In this document: positions 7,607-14,525 of the stretch, in pieces
Layout of the letters: the number at the start of each line of letters is the position of its first letter
Position numbering within the stretch: position 1 is the stretch's first letter
Assembly: GCF_003600895.1 (NCBI RefSeq)
Contig: NZ_QYRP01000002.1
Location: 1,488,001-1,552,000 of the forward strand
Length of the DNA stretch: 64,000 nucleotides
Source of the DNA: Nocardioides cavernaquae
Lineage (GTDB): Bacteria > Actinomycetota > Actinomycetes > Propionibacteriales > Nocardioidaceae
Direction: 5' to 3'
The notes under the pieces: model-generated
The model's input: only the letters and a program-made list of their open reading frames with translations
What the model was told of the DNA's origin: nothing
Database searches by the model: none
Translations under genes and position numbers: made by a program

Positions 7607-8329
7607 GTGACCGTGGATCCGCTCGCCAGTCTCAACACCCTCGAGGGTGTGCCGTCGGCCTTTGCCTCGTCGCGTGACGGTGTCGACGCGCTCCTGCGCG
7701 ACCGCGGACTGCGCAAGACCGCGCCCGAGCGCACGGTGGAGTCGCTGCTCCGTGGCGCCTGGGCGTCGGCCGTGCTCGAGGGCTCCCGCTCGACGATGGA
7801 CGAGGTGCGTGCCGGCACGGGTGACGAGATCGCACAGGCGTCGGTCCGCGTCTCGACCGAGCTGCTCTCGCTGGTGCCCACCTTGAAGCGGGCCCCGCTG
7901 CAGGCGTTCGCGCGACTCCACGCGCTGGCTGCTGCCGGGTCGTTGTCGGCAGCGGAGCTCGGGCGTCCGCGTTCGGCCGAGGCTGCTGCCGGGTTGCAAC
8001 AGCTCGCCGGCACGCTGCTCGCTCCCACGACCGCTCCCGCGATGCTGGTCGCGGCGATCGTGCATGCCGACCTGGCGACCTCTGCGCCGTTCGCCTCGCA
8101 CAACGGGATCGTGGCTCGCGCGGCCGAGAGGCTCGTGCTCGTGGCGCGCGGCGTCGACGAGAAGTCGCTGCTGGTGCCCGAGGAGGGACACCGGTTCTTC
8201 CGCGACGAGTACGAGTCCAACCTGCGCGCCTACGCCAACGCTCCGGGTGTCTCGGGTGTCCACGCCTGGCTGCTCTACGCCGCCGAGGCCTACTCCAAGG
8301 GCGCTGAGGCGTCTCCCGTTCGCCGCTGA
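7607..8329 (+). CDS. Fic-like protein with degenerate catalytic motif
   Basis: A 240-residue protein, mostly alpha-helical. SAVLEG near residue 54 matches the Fic inhibitory motif (S/T)xxxE(G/N), and HADLATSAPFASHNGIVARA (about residues 154-173) aligns with the Fic loop HxFx(D/E)GNGRxxR but has Ala for the catalytic His, Ser for the acidic residue and Ile for the Arg. It therefore probably does not AMPylate. Similar proteins beside HAD-IB/ssd genes in actinobacteria are often labelled oxidoreductase without good reason. GTG 7607 is preferred over GTG 7595 or 7613 from the expected MTVDPLASL start. Confidence 0.65.
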   Translation: MTVDPLASLNTLEGVPSAFASSRDGVDALLRDRGLRKTAPERTVESLLRGAWASAVLEGSRSTMDEVRAGTGDEIAQASVRVSTELLSLVPTLKRAPLQAFARLHALAAAGSLSAAELGRPRSAEAAAGLQQLAGTLLAPTTAPAMLVAAIVHADLATSAPFASHNGIVARAAERLVLVARGVDEKSLLVPEEGHRFFRDEYESNLRAYANAPGVSGVHAWLLYAAEAYSKGAEASPVRR

Positions 8330-8347
8330 CCTCGCCCGGACATGCGA

Positions 8348-8380
8348 GCGGCACCGGTCTCGTTGAGGTGCCGGTGCCGC
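8348..8380 (+). terminator. terminator after Fic-like gene
   Basis: A perfect 10-bp stem (GCGGCACCGG, 8348-8357, with 8371-8380) and a 13-base loop, 18 bases after the stop codon. Confidence 0.65.
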
Positions 8381-8389
8381 CGCTGACAC

Positions 8390-8570
8390 GTGATCCACAA
8401 TGGTTACCAAGCGTGCATTGTCAATTGCTGCCTCGGACCCAGTGTCCGATGGATCAGCGCCCTGTTAAGAAGGGTGAGTCGCCGCGTGGGTGCCACGTTC
8501 ACGTGCGGTCTGGAGTTGTGACTCCATGTGTACGCCGCATTCCGGCGCAACTCAAGGCTTGACCTTCCGG
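8390..8570. other. AT-richer structured intergenic segment, possible small RNA
   Basis: Between two convergent genes and outside both terminators lies about 180 bases that are visibly less GC-rich than the surroundings. It contains a run of short hairpins: GGAC/GTCC, CCCT/AGGG, CACGT/ACGTG, TGGAGT/ACTCCA (8511-8526) and CGCCG/CGGCG. On the minus strand TTGACA is followed 17 bases later by ATTGTG, a possible promoter. Mini-frames here are too short to trust. I cannot assign it to a known RNA family. Confidence 0.3.
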
Positions 8571-8578
8571 GCGGGGAG

Positions 8579-8615
8579 GCGCATGCTTCCGACCCCGTTT
8601 CCCGGGGCCGTGCGC
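8579..8615 (-). terminator. possible terminator of HAD phosphatase gene
   Basis: Nested arms GCGCATG/CGTGCGC and CCCC/GGGG just downstream (minus sense) of the HAD stop codon. Confidence 0.4.
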
Positions 8616-8619
8616 GCGC

Positions 8620-9426
8620 TCAGACGGCGTGGTTGCGGCGGCGGTAGCTGACCACGATGGCGCCACCGACGGCGACAACTCCGCCCACTGCCAGGGCCGC
8701 CAGGGTCGGCTTCGTGGCCGGCAGCTTCATCCGGCTCTGCAGGGCGACGGGCTTGGTGAAGACCAGCACGGGCCAGCCCTCCTTGGCCGCCAGCTTGCGC
8801 AGGTCCTTGTCCGGGTTGACCGCGTAGGCGTGGCCGACGGCCTTCAGCATCGGCGCGTCGGTGATCGAGTCGCTGTAGGCGTAGCAGTGGTCGAGGTCGT
8901 AGCCGCGCTGCTCAGCGAGCTCGCGGACCGCCGACGCCTTGTTCTCGGCGTACGCGTAGTAGTCGATCTCGCCGGTGTACTTGCCGTCGGCAACCGCCAG
9001 CTGGGTGGCGACGACGTGGTCGGCGCCGAGCATCGCACCGATCGGCTCGACGACCTCCGTGCCCGACGTCGACACGATGATCACGTCGCGTCCGGCGAGG
9101 TGGTGCTCCTCGATCAGGGAGACGGCCTCGTCGTAGACCATCGGGTCGACGATGTTGTGCAGGGTGTCCGCGACGATCTCCTTGACGGTGGCGACCGGCC
9201 AACCCGTCACGAGCTCGGACATGAAGGAGCGCAGCTTCTCCATCTGGTCGTGGTCCGCGCCGCCGACCAGGTAGACGAACTGGGCGTAGGCACCACGGAG
9301 CATCACACGGCGCGAGATCAGACCGCCGGCCTGGAACTGGCGGTTGAAGGCGAGCGCACTCGACTTGGCGATGATCGTCTTGTCGAGGTCGAAGAAGGCG
9401 GCCGTGCGGCGCACCGGGGAGGACAT
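8620..9426 (-). CDS. HAD-IB family phosphatase with C-terminal membrane anchor
   Basis: A 268-residue phosphatase of the SerB-like HAD subclass IB. Motif I is FFDLDKTI (nucleophile D13, acid D15), motif II VSTSGTEVVE and motif IV YSDSITDAPML. After the catalytic domain, residues about 243-261 (LAALAVGGVVAVGGAIVVSY) form one membrane helix followed by RRRN, so the enzyme is probably tethered to the inner face of the membrane. The substrate is unknown; lipid phosphates are possible for this branch. It is divergent from ssd, as in M. tuberculosis Rv3661/Rv3660c. A TAGACT box seven bases before the ATG suggests a leaderless message. Confidence 0.88.
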   Translation of the reverse strand: MSSPVRRTAAFFDLDKTIIAKSSALAFNRQFQAGGLISRRVMLRGAYAQFVYLVGGADHDQMEKLRSFMSELVTGWPVATVKEIVADTLHNIVDPMVYDEAVSLIEEHHLAGRDVIIVSTSGTEVVEPIGAMLGADHVVATQLAVADGKYTGEIDYYAYAENKASAVRELAEQRGYDLDHCYAYSDSITDAPMLKAVGHAYAVNPDKDLRKLAAKEGWPVLVFTKPVALQSRMKLPATKPTLAALAVGGVVAVGGAIVVSYRRRNHAV

Positions 9427-9433
9427 GTTTCCG

Positions 9434-9439
9434 AGTCTA
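9434..9439 (-). promoter_or_regulatory. -10 box of HAD gene (leaderless)
   Basis: TAGACT on the minus strand, seven bases before the ATG at 9426. Confidence 0.5.
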
Positions 9440-9459
9440 GGGTCGCGTTCCTCGCTGTG

Positions 9460-9473
9460 TGGACATTTGTCCA
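9460..9473. promoter_or_regulatory. inverted repeat between HAD and ssd, possible operator
   Basis: TGGACATTTGTCCA is a near-perfect palindrome (TGGACA/TGTCCA) in the divergent space, about 20 bases upstream of the HAD -10 box. A regulator is not known. The rest of 9427-9639 shows no gene. Confidence 0.35.
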
Positions 9474-9639
9474 GTCACCTCGCGTTGTTCACCTGATCGA
9501 CCGATAACCGGGCTTGCCTGCGGCCGAGGCGATCCGGAGTTCTGGCCACTATCCGTGCACAGGCTGGTGCCTGGGCACGCAATCCACCGTCGGTACGCCG
9601 CGCGGCCCACGCCGGCGCCAGCCGGATCAGGCTCGTGCC

Positions 9640-10698
9640 ATGGACGCTTCGATGACCCCGACACCTCCGTTGCCGGCCCTGATCGTCACCCGTGACGAGC
9701 GGTTGCTCGACGAGCTGCTCCGGCTCGCGGCCGCCGCCGGGGCTGTCCCTGAAGTCGCGTCCGACGCGGGAGGGTCGCTCCGGTCGTGGAGGGTCGCGCC
9801 TCTGGTCCTCGTCGGCACCGATCTCGCGCCCGACCTGGTCAGGCTCGGTCCGCCACCCCGCGCCGGGGTGCATCTGGTCGGGTGGGCCGGCATCGCTGAC
9901 GAGGCGTTCCGGCACGCGGTGGCGCTCGGAGCCGAGCAGGTCAGTGAGCTGCCGGGGTCGGATGCCTGGCTCCTGGAGCTGCTGGCCGAGTCCGTCGACG
10001 GACCGACCGCGCCGGCGCTCACGGTCGGAGTGCTCGGGGGCTCCGGCGGCGCGGGGGCGACGACGTTCGCCTGCGCGCTCGGGCTGGTGGCGGCTGCGTC
10101 CGGTCCTGCCTGCCTCCTCGACACCGATCCCTGCGGGCCCGGGGTCGACCGCGTGCTTGGCTTCGACCGCCTGGACGGCGCGCGCTGGGAGGCGCTCGAG
10201 CAGACCACGGGGCGGGTGGGTGCCCGCTCGTTGCGGGAGACGTTGCCCCGCCGACACGGTCTCGGGGTCCTCACCTGGGCGGCCGGGCCACGGTCCGCCC
10301 CGCAACCCTTCGCCGTGCGGGAGGCGCTCGCGGCGGCGGGGCGTGGCCACCCCACGGTTGTCGTCGACCTGGCCAGGTCCGGTCCCGTGACCGAGGACGC
10401 CGTGGGCCGGCTCGGACATGTCCTGGTGGTCGTCCGCCCGACGCTGCCCGGTCTTGCGGCGGCGTCGCGACAGGTCGCGACACTTCGTGACTCCACATCC
10501 GTCGGGCTCGTGGTCCGGGGTGACCGCGTCGACGACCGGGCAGTGAGCCGGGTTGTGCGCGCGCCGGTCATCGCCACCATGCCGGATCAGCGCGGCCTCG
10601 ACGAAGCGATCGATCTCGGACGGGGCCCGCTGTGGACCCGCCGCAGCATGCTGTCGCGCACGGCGACGTCGGTGCTCCGCGACCTGCGGACGGCGTGA
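9640..10698 (+). CDS. ssd: septum-site-determining/CpaE-like ATPase of the tad locus
   Basis: A 352-residue MinD/ParA-superfamily protein. An N-terminal receiver-like region (LIVTRDERLLDELLRLAAAA) is followed by the nucleotide-binding part, GVLGGSGGAGATTFACALGL (about residues 128-147), where the usual signature lysines of a deviant Walker A are absent, as in other Ssd/CpaE-like proteins. LLDTDPCGPGVDRVLGF supplies the acidic residue. The family links Tad pilus assembly with cell-pole or septum placement. The ATG at 9640 is preferred; ATG 9652 is also possible. The stop overlaps the cpaF start by one base, so it heads the tad operon. Confidence 0.82.
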   Translation: MDASMTPTPPLPALIVTRDERLLDELLRLAAAAGAVPEVASDAGGSLRSWRVAPLVLVGTDLAPDLVRLGPPPRAGVHLVGWAGIADEAFRHAVALGAEQVSELPGSDAWLLELLAESVDGPTAPALTVGVLGGSGGAGATTFACALGLVAAASGPACLLDTDPCGPGVDRVLGFDRLDGARWEALEQTTGRVGARSLRETLPRRHGLGVLTWAAGPRSAPQPFAVREALAAAGRGHPTVVVDLARSGPVTEDAVGRLGHVLVVVRPTLPGLAAASRQVATLRDSTSVGLVVRGDRVDDRAVSRVVRAPVIATMPDQRGLDEAIDLGRGPLWTRRSMLSRTATSVLRDLRTA

Positions 10699-11879
10699 TG
10701 GACGGCGTCGCCGGTGGCGAGCAGAGCGGCCGGGGCCAGGTGCCGCTGGACCTTCTCGACGAGGTGCGGGGGCGGCTGGCCCACTCGGGCACCTCCGGTT
10801 CGCCGCACGAGGTCGCTGTCGCCCTCCGCGCTGCTGGCCGACCGGTCGGAGACGCGATGGTGCTGGCGGTCCATGAGGCGCTCCGTGCCGAGTCGGTCGG
10901 GGCCGGTCCCCTCGAGGCGGTCATCGCGTTGCCCGGCGTCACCGATGTCCTGGTCAACGGCCCCGCCGAGGTCTGGTTCGACCGGGGCGCCGGGCTCGAG
11001 CGGGCCGAGGTCCGTTTCGCCGATGAGGCCGCAGTGCGACGGCTTGCGCAGCGGTTGGCGGCGGGAGGTGGCAGGCGGCTCGACGACGCCGCGCCTTGTG
11101 TCGACGTCCGGCTTCCCGACGGGATCCGCTGCCATGCGGTGCTCGCTCCGATCGCGCGGCCCGGCACCGTGATCTCGCTCCGTGTGCCGCATCGGCTCGG
11201 CCTCACGCTCGACGACCTCGCAGATCGCGACACCCTTGCCCCCGGTGCACTACGGCTCGTTCGCCGGTTGCTCGCTGCCCGGGTGGCGTTCCTGATCAGC
11301 GGCGGCACCGGGTCCGGCAAGACGACCCTGCTGGGCGCGATGCTGGCCGCCGCCCCCTCGTCGGAGCGGCTCGTCATCGTCGAGGACGCCGCCGAGCTGG
11401 CGCCCGCTCACCCTCATCTGGTGAGCCTCGAGGCACGTCCGGCCAACATCGAAGGAGTCGGCGAGGTCCCACTCCGCGCGCTCGTCCGTCAGGCCCTGCG
11501 CATGCGTCCTGACCGACTCGTCGTCGGAGAGGTGCGTGGCGGCGAAGTCGTTGATCTGCTTGCAGCCCTCAACACCGGACACGAGGGCGGCTGCGGCACC
11601 CTGCACGCCAACTCGGCCGCGGATGTCCCGGCGCGCGTCGAGGCACTCGCTCTCGCCGCCGGTCTGGACCGAGCGGCCGTCCACAGCCAGTTCGCCTCCG
11701 CGATCGGAGCAGTGCTCCACCTCGTGCGGGACGGGCCGGTCCGACGGCTCGCAGAGATCGGGGTCCCGGTCCGCGATGTCGGCGGACTGGTGCGGGTTGA
11801 GCAGGCTGTGCGGTTCGCCGCCGATGGGTCCGCGCAGGCCGGCCCTGGTGCGGACCTCCTCGCGGAGCGCCTCGGATGA
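10698..11879 (+). CDS. cpaF: Tad pilus secretion ATPase CpaF/TadA
   Basis: A 393-residue hexameric motor ATPase that powers Flp/Tad pilus assembly at the inner membrane. Residues 60-190 form the N-terminal domain (VTDVLVNGPAEVWFDRGAG). The Walker A is GGTGSGKTT (202-210), the Walker B region RPDRLVVGEVRG (270-281) and the His box HEGGCGTLHANS (about 296-307). The ATG shares one base with the ssd stop, and the gene's own stop overlaps tadB by four bases, so it is tightly coupled. The length is at the short end for CpaF because the N-terminus is brief. Confidence 0.93.
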   Translation: MDGVAGGEQSGRGQVPLDLLDEVRGRLAHSGTSGSPHEVAVALRAAGRPVGDAMVLAVHEALRAESVGAGPLEAVIALPGVTDVLVNGPAEVWFDRGAGLERAEVRFADEAAVRRLAQRLAAGGGRRLDDAAPCVDVRLPDGIRCHAVLAPIARPGTVISLRVPHRLGLTLDDLADRDTLAPGALRLVRRLLAARVAFLISGGTGSGKTTLLGAMLAAAPSSERLVIVEDAAELAPAHPHLVSLEARPANIEGVGEVPLRALVRQALRMRPDRLVVGEVRGGEVVDLLAALNTGHEGGCGTLHANSAADVPARVEALALAAGLDRAAVHSQFASAIGAVLHLVRDGPVRRLAEIGVPVRDVGGLVRVEQAVRFAADGSAQAGPGADLLAERLG

Positions 11880-12694
11880 CGGTCCACGTGGCAGCTGTGC
11901 TCGCGGCGGGCCTGGCCGGCAGTGCGGCAGCCCTCGCCATCGCTCCCCGTGGCACGGGCGCTCCGCTTCTCGGCGCCGATGAGCGACTCTGGCTGGCGCG
12001 TGGCTGGCCCGCTCTCCTCGTCGTGCTGCTGGCCGGAGGGTGGTGGCTCTCGCGATCGACTGATCCGGGCTTGCCGCTGCGGCTGGTGGGACCGGGCGCC
12101 GTCCTGGTCGCCGCGAGCGGCGGCGTGCTGGCCCTGCGCCAGGCGGGTGTCCGGAGGTCGGCGCGGCACGACACGGCCGCGCGGGTGCTGGAGGCGTGTG
12201 ACGAGATCGCCGGGGAGCTGTCGGCAGGTGTCGCGCCCGGTCAGGCGCTCGAGCGCGCGGCTGTGCGCTGGCCCGCTCTCTCCCCCGTGGCCTCCGCGCA
12301 GCGGTTCGGCGGGTCGGTGCCCCATGCGCTGCGAGCGCTCTCCGGCCGGCCGGGGGCTGGCGATCTCGCGCTCATTGCTGCTGCGTGGCAGCTCACGGAG
12401 CGGTCGGGTGGCGGTCTTGCCGAAGCCCTGGCATCCGTCGCCGAGGGGCTGCGCCAGCAGCAGCGCACTCGGCGTGTGGTTGCGGCCGAGCTGTCGTCAG
12501 CGCGGGCCACGGCGCGCCTGATCGCTGTGCTGCCCGCGTTGACGCTGGCCACCGGATCCGGGGTCGGGAGTCCGCTCGGATTCCTGTTCGGGACGCCGGC
12601 CGGGCTGCTCTGCCTCGCCGGCGGACTCTGCCTCGGGTTCCTCGGACTGGGGTGGATCGAGCGCATCGCCGCTGCCCTGGAGCAGGAGACGTGA
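11876..12694 (+). CDS. tadB: Tad pilus inner-membrane platform protein TadB
   Basis: A 272-residue membrane protein with three to four hydrophobic helices: two near the N-terminus (about 1-20 and 43-58), one at 70-90, and two at the C-terminus (210-262). Between them lies the cytoplasmic T2SS-F-type helical domain (RVLEACDEIAGELSAGVAPG; LTERSGGGLAEALASVAEGL). It forms the platform against which CpaF works, together with TadC. ATGA overlap with cpaF and a one-base overlap with tadC show operon coupling. Confidence 0.85.
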   Translation: MTVHVAAVLAAGLAGSAAALAIAPRGTGAPLLGADERLWLARGWPALLVVLLAGGWWLSRSTDPGLPLRLVGPGAVLVAASGGVLALRQAGVRRSARHDTAARVLEACDEIAGELSAGVAPGQALERAAVRWPALSPVASAQRFGGSVPHALRALSGRPGAGDLALIAAAWQLTERSGGGLAEALASVAEGLRQQQRTRRVVAAELSSARATARLIAVLPALTLATGSGVGSPLGFLFGTPAGLLCLAGGLCLGFLGLGWIERIAAALEQET

Positions 12695-13419
12695 TGGACG
12701 TGTGGGCCGCGATCGCGGTGGCCAGCGCGACAGGCGGCGCGGCGCTCCTGGTGCGGCCGCGGTTGCGGATCCCCGCGGCTGCGCCCGCTGTGGTTGGCGT
12801 GCGGACGCCCGACAGCGGTCTGCTGCGGCGCGGGCGAGCGCTGTGGGCGGCCCTCGCCGGCTGCGCTGGCTGGCTGTTCCTGCCCGGCGCCCTGGGTGGC
12901 CTGGCGGCGATCGTCCTGGCCTACGCCGTGTGGACAGTGGCCGCGCGTGCCGAGCCACCCGGCGCCCGTCGTCGGCGTGAGGAGGTCCGGCGGGGACTTC
13001 CGCATGTCACGCGCCTCCTCGCGATTGCGCTGGCCGGGGGCCAGGCGGTGCCCGCCGCGCTCGCGCAGGTTGCTGCCGCACTGCCCGGTCCGGCTTCCGA
13101 GGACCTGGCAGCCGCCCGCTCGCGCCTGGCCATCGGCGTGCCTTCCCAGCGGGTGTGGGCGGAGCTGTCGTCGGTGCCCGGCCTCGAGGCGCTCGGTCGG
13201 GTGTTCGCGCGCGCCGAGGTCAGCGGTGCGCAGGTTGCCGACGTGGTCTCCCGCCTGGCCGATGAGCTGGCCGCGGAGGCGCGGGCCGGTGTGGAGGACC
13301 GGGCCCGCTCGGTCGGCATCAAGGCAGCGGTGCCGCTCGGTCTGTGCCTGTTGCCGGCGTTCCTGTTGCTCGGGATCGTGCCGGTCGTTGCCGCAGCCGT
13401 CACCGCGCTGCGTTGGTAG
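12694..13419 (+). CDS. tadC: Tad pilus inner-membrane platform protein TadC
   Basis: A 241-residue paralogue of TadB carrying one T2SS-F domain: LPHVTRLLAIALAGGQAVPA begins it and FARAEVSGAQVADVVSRLAD corresponds to the second conserved helix. The C-terminal stretch LPLGLCLLPAFLLLGIVPVV-type is a membrane helix. The ATG at 12694 shares one base with the tadB TGA. A 136-base gap with a hairpin follows before the pilin gene, so pilin expression may be set separately. Confidence 0.85.
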   Translation: MDVWAAIAVASATGGAALLVRPRLRIPAAAPAVVGVRTPDSGLLRRGRALWAALAGCAGWLFLPGALGGLAAIVLAYAVWTVAARAEPPGARRRREEVRRGLPHVTRLLAIALAGGQAVPAALAQVAAALPGPASEDLAAARSRLAIGVPSQRVWAELSSVPGLEALGRVFARAEVSGAQVADVVSRLADELAAEARAGVEDRARSVGIKAAVPLGLCLLPAFLLLGIVPVVAAAVTALRW

Positions 13420-13519
13420 GCGTCCGGTTTCTCTCCACAGCGCACGGCCCTGGGCAGTCGTGCACAGCCGGGTCCCGGATGACTCCGCCGCACGCCCGAT
13501 CCGCCGAGGCTGGACGTGT

Positions 13520-13538
13520 GGTCGCGAGAGGCGCGACC
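13520..13538 (+). promoter_or_regulatory. hairpin upstream of pilin ribosome site
   Basis: GGTCGCG (13520-13526) pairs with CGCGACC (13532-13538), loop of five, ending six bases before the AAGGAG ribosome site of the pilin gene. It may stabilise the pilin mRNA or modulate its translation. Confidence 0.35.
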
Positions 13539-13555
13539 CGAGCGAAGGAGACGTC

Positions 13556-13726
13556 ATGGAGCGCACGCGGGACGAGCAGGGCATCACCACAGCGGAGTAC
13601 GCCGTGGGCACGGCAGCAGGCGCGGGGCTGGCCGGGCTGCTCTATCAGCTGCTGACGGGCGGCTTCGGCGACGAGTTGCTGCGCACGCTGTTCGAGCACG
13701 TGCTCGGGCTGCTGGGCATCGGCTGA
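13556..13726 (+). CDS. Flp/DUF4244-type pilin subunit
   Basis: A 56-residue prepilin-like protein. A short charged leader (MERTRDEQG) ends in Gly and is followed by ITTAEYAVGTAAGAGLAGLL, so there is a Glu at +5 and Tyr at +6 after the Gly, exactly the Flp processing pattern G/XXXXEY. The rest is one hydrophobic helix with a short amphipathic tail. It is the probable structural subunit of the Tad fibre. A good AAGGAG site lies just upstream. No prepilin peptidase (TadV/CpaA) is present in the window, so processing must come from elsewhere. Confidence 0.85.
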   Translation: MERTRDEQGITTAEYAVGTAAGAGLAGLLYQLLTGGFGDELLRTLFEHVLGLLGIG

Positions 13727-13736
13727 CGAGTCGGTC

Positions 13737-14117
13737 ATGAGGCCGGTCATGAGGAGGGATGAGCGCGGCGCGGTCACCGCCGAGATCGCTCTCGCGCTCC
13801 CTGTGCTCGCAGCCGTCCTGCTGGCGATGGTGTGGTTGCTGACCCTCGGGCTGGCCCAGATGCGGGTCACCGATGCTGCGCGCGAGGCGGCGCGCGCAGC
13901 GGCGCGGGGCGACGGGACCGCCCGTGCCGAGCAGCTGGCGCGCACGGCTGCGCCGGGAGCGCGGGTCGAGGTGGTCACCGAAGGCGGCGTGGTCAAGGTC
14001 CGGGTGAGCACCGTCCAGCGCCCACCCGGCGGGCTCCTCGGCCATCTGGGTGAGGCCACGTTGAGCGCCGAGGCGGAGGGCCTGGTCGAAGGCGTGAGCG
14101 GGGGTGCCGACCCATGA
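13737..14117 (+). CDS. tadE: TadE-like pseudopilin
   Basis: A 126-residue minor pilin of the TadE family. The N-terminus MRRDERGAVTAEIALALPVL has the Gly-X4-Glu cleavage pattern and a hydrophobic helix; the remainder is a small periplasmic or external domain with Ala/Arg-rich helix (VTDAAREAARAAARGD) and a beta part (RVEVVTEGGVVKVRVSTV). Start ATG 13737 or the ATG four codons later (13749) are both possible. It overlaps the next gene by four bases. Confidence 0.82.
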   Translation: MRPVMRRDERGAVTAEIALALPVLAAVLLAMVWLLTLGLAQMRVTDAAREAARAAARGDGTARAEQLARTAAPGARVEVVTEGGVVKVRVSTVQRPPGGLLGHLGEATLSAEAEGLVEGVSGGADP

Positions 14118-14515
14118 CGGGGACCAGGTCCCGACGCGACGATGACGGAGCGGCCAGTGTCCTGGTGGTCGCGCTCACCGGACTCCTGGTCCTGATCGGC
14201 ATGGCGTCCGCGTTCCTGGTCGCCACCGTCGCGGCGCACCGCCGGGTGCAGTCAGCTGCCGACCTGGCTGCGTTGGCCGGTGCCACGACCGCTCAGCCCG
14301 GCCGTGCGGTGAGCTCGCTTCCCGGGGACGTGATCGCCGGAGATCCGTGTGAGGCGGCCGCCCGGATCGCGGCCGGCAACGGTGCGCGGCTCACGAGCTG
14401 TCGGGTCCTGGCATCCGACGTCCTGGTGACGACCGTGCTCGACGGCCCGCGCTTCCTCGGCCAGAGCTGGCAGCTGAGGGGACAGGCCCGCGCCGGTCCG
14501 GGTGGTTCGGGGTGA
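14114..14515 (+). CDS. TadG-like pilus-locus protein (Rv3654c type)
   Basis: A 133-residue protein with an N-terminal membrane helix (ASVLVVALTGLLVLIGMASA, about residues 14-33) preceded by a charged leader ending DDDG, then HRRVQSAADLAALAGA, the hallmark of TadG/TadE-associated 'putative Flp pilus-assembly' proteins. Two cysteines (GDPCEAA and LTSCRVL) may form a disulfide outside. It is the last gene of the operon and is convergent with the helicase, ten bases away. The exact role is unknown. Confidence 0.75.
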   Translation: MTGTRSRRDDDGAASVLVVALTGLLVLIGMASAFLVATVAAHRRVQSAADLAALAGATTAQPGRAVSSLPGDVIAGDPCEAAARIAAGNGARLTSCRVLASDVLVTTVLDGPRFLGQSWQLRGQARAGPGGSG

Positions 14516-14525
14516 CGGAGGTGAT

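Noticed and set aside
8368-8562. A 64-codon open frame between the Fic-like and HAD genes
   Set aside because: No ribosome site, it starts inside a terminator hairpin, and its composition (many Pro, Arg, Cys) is unlike the neighbours. Treated as part of the structured intergenic segment.
9427-9639. 6C small RNA between HAD and ssd, as in M. tuberculosis
   Set aside because: No cytosine-rich loops of six or more C are present in this space.
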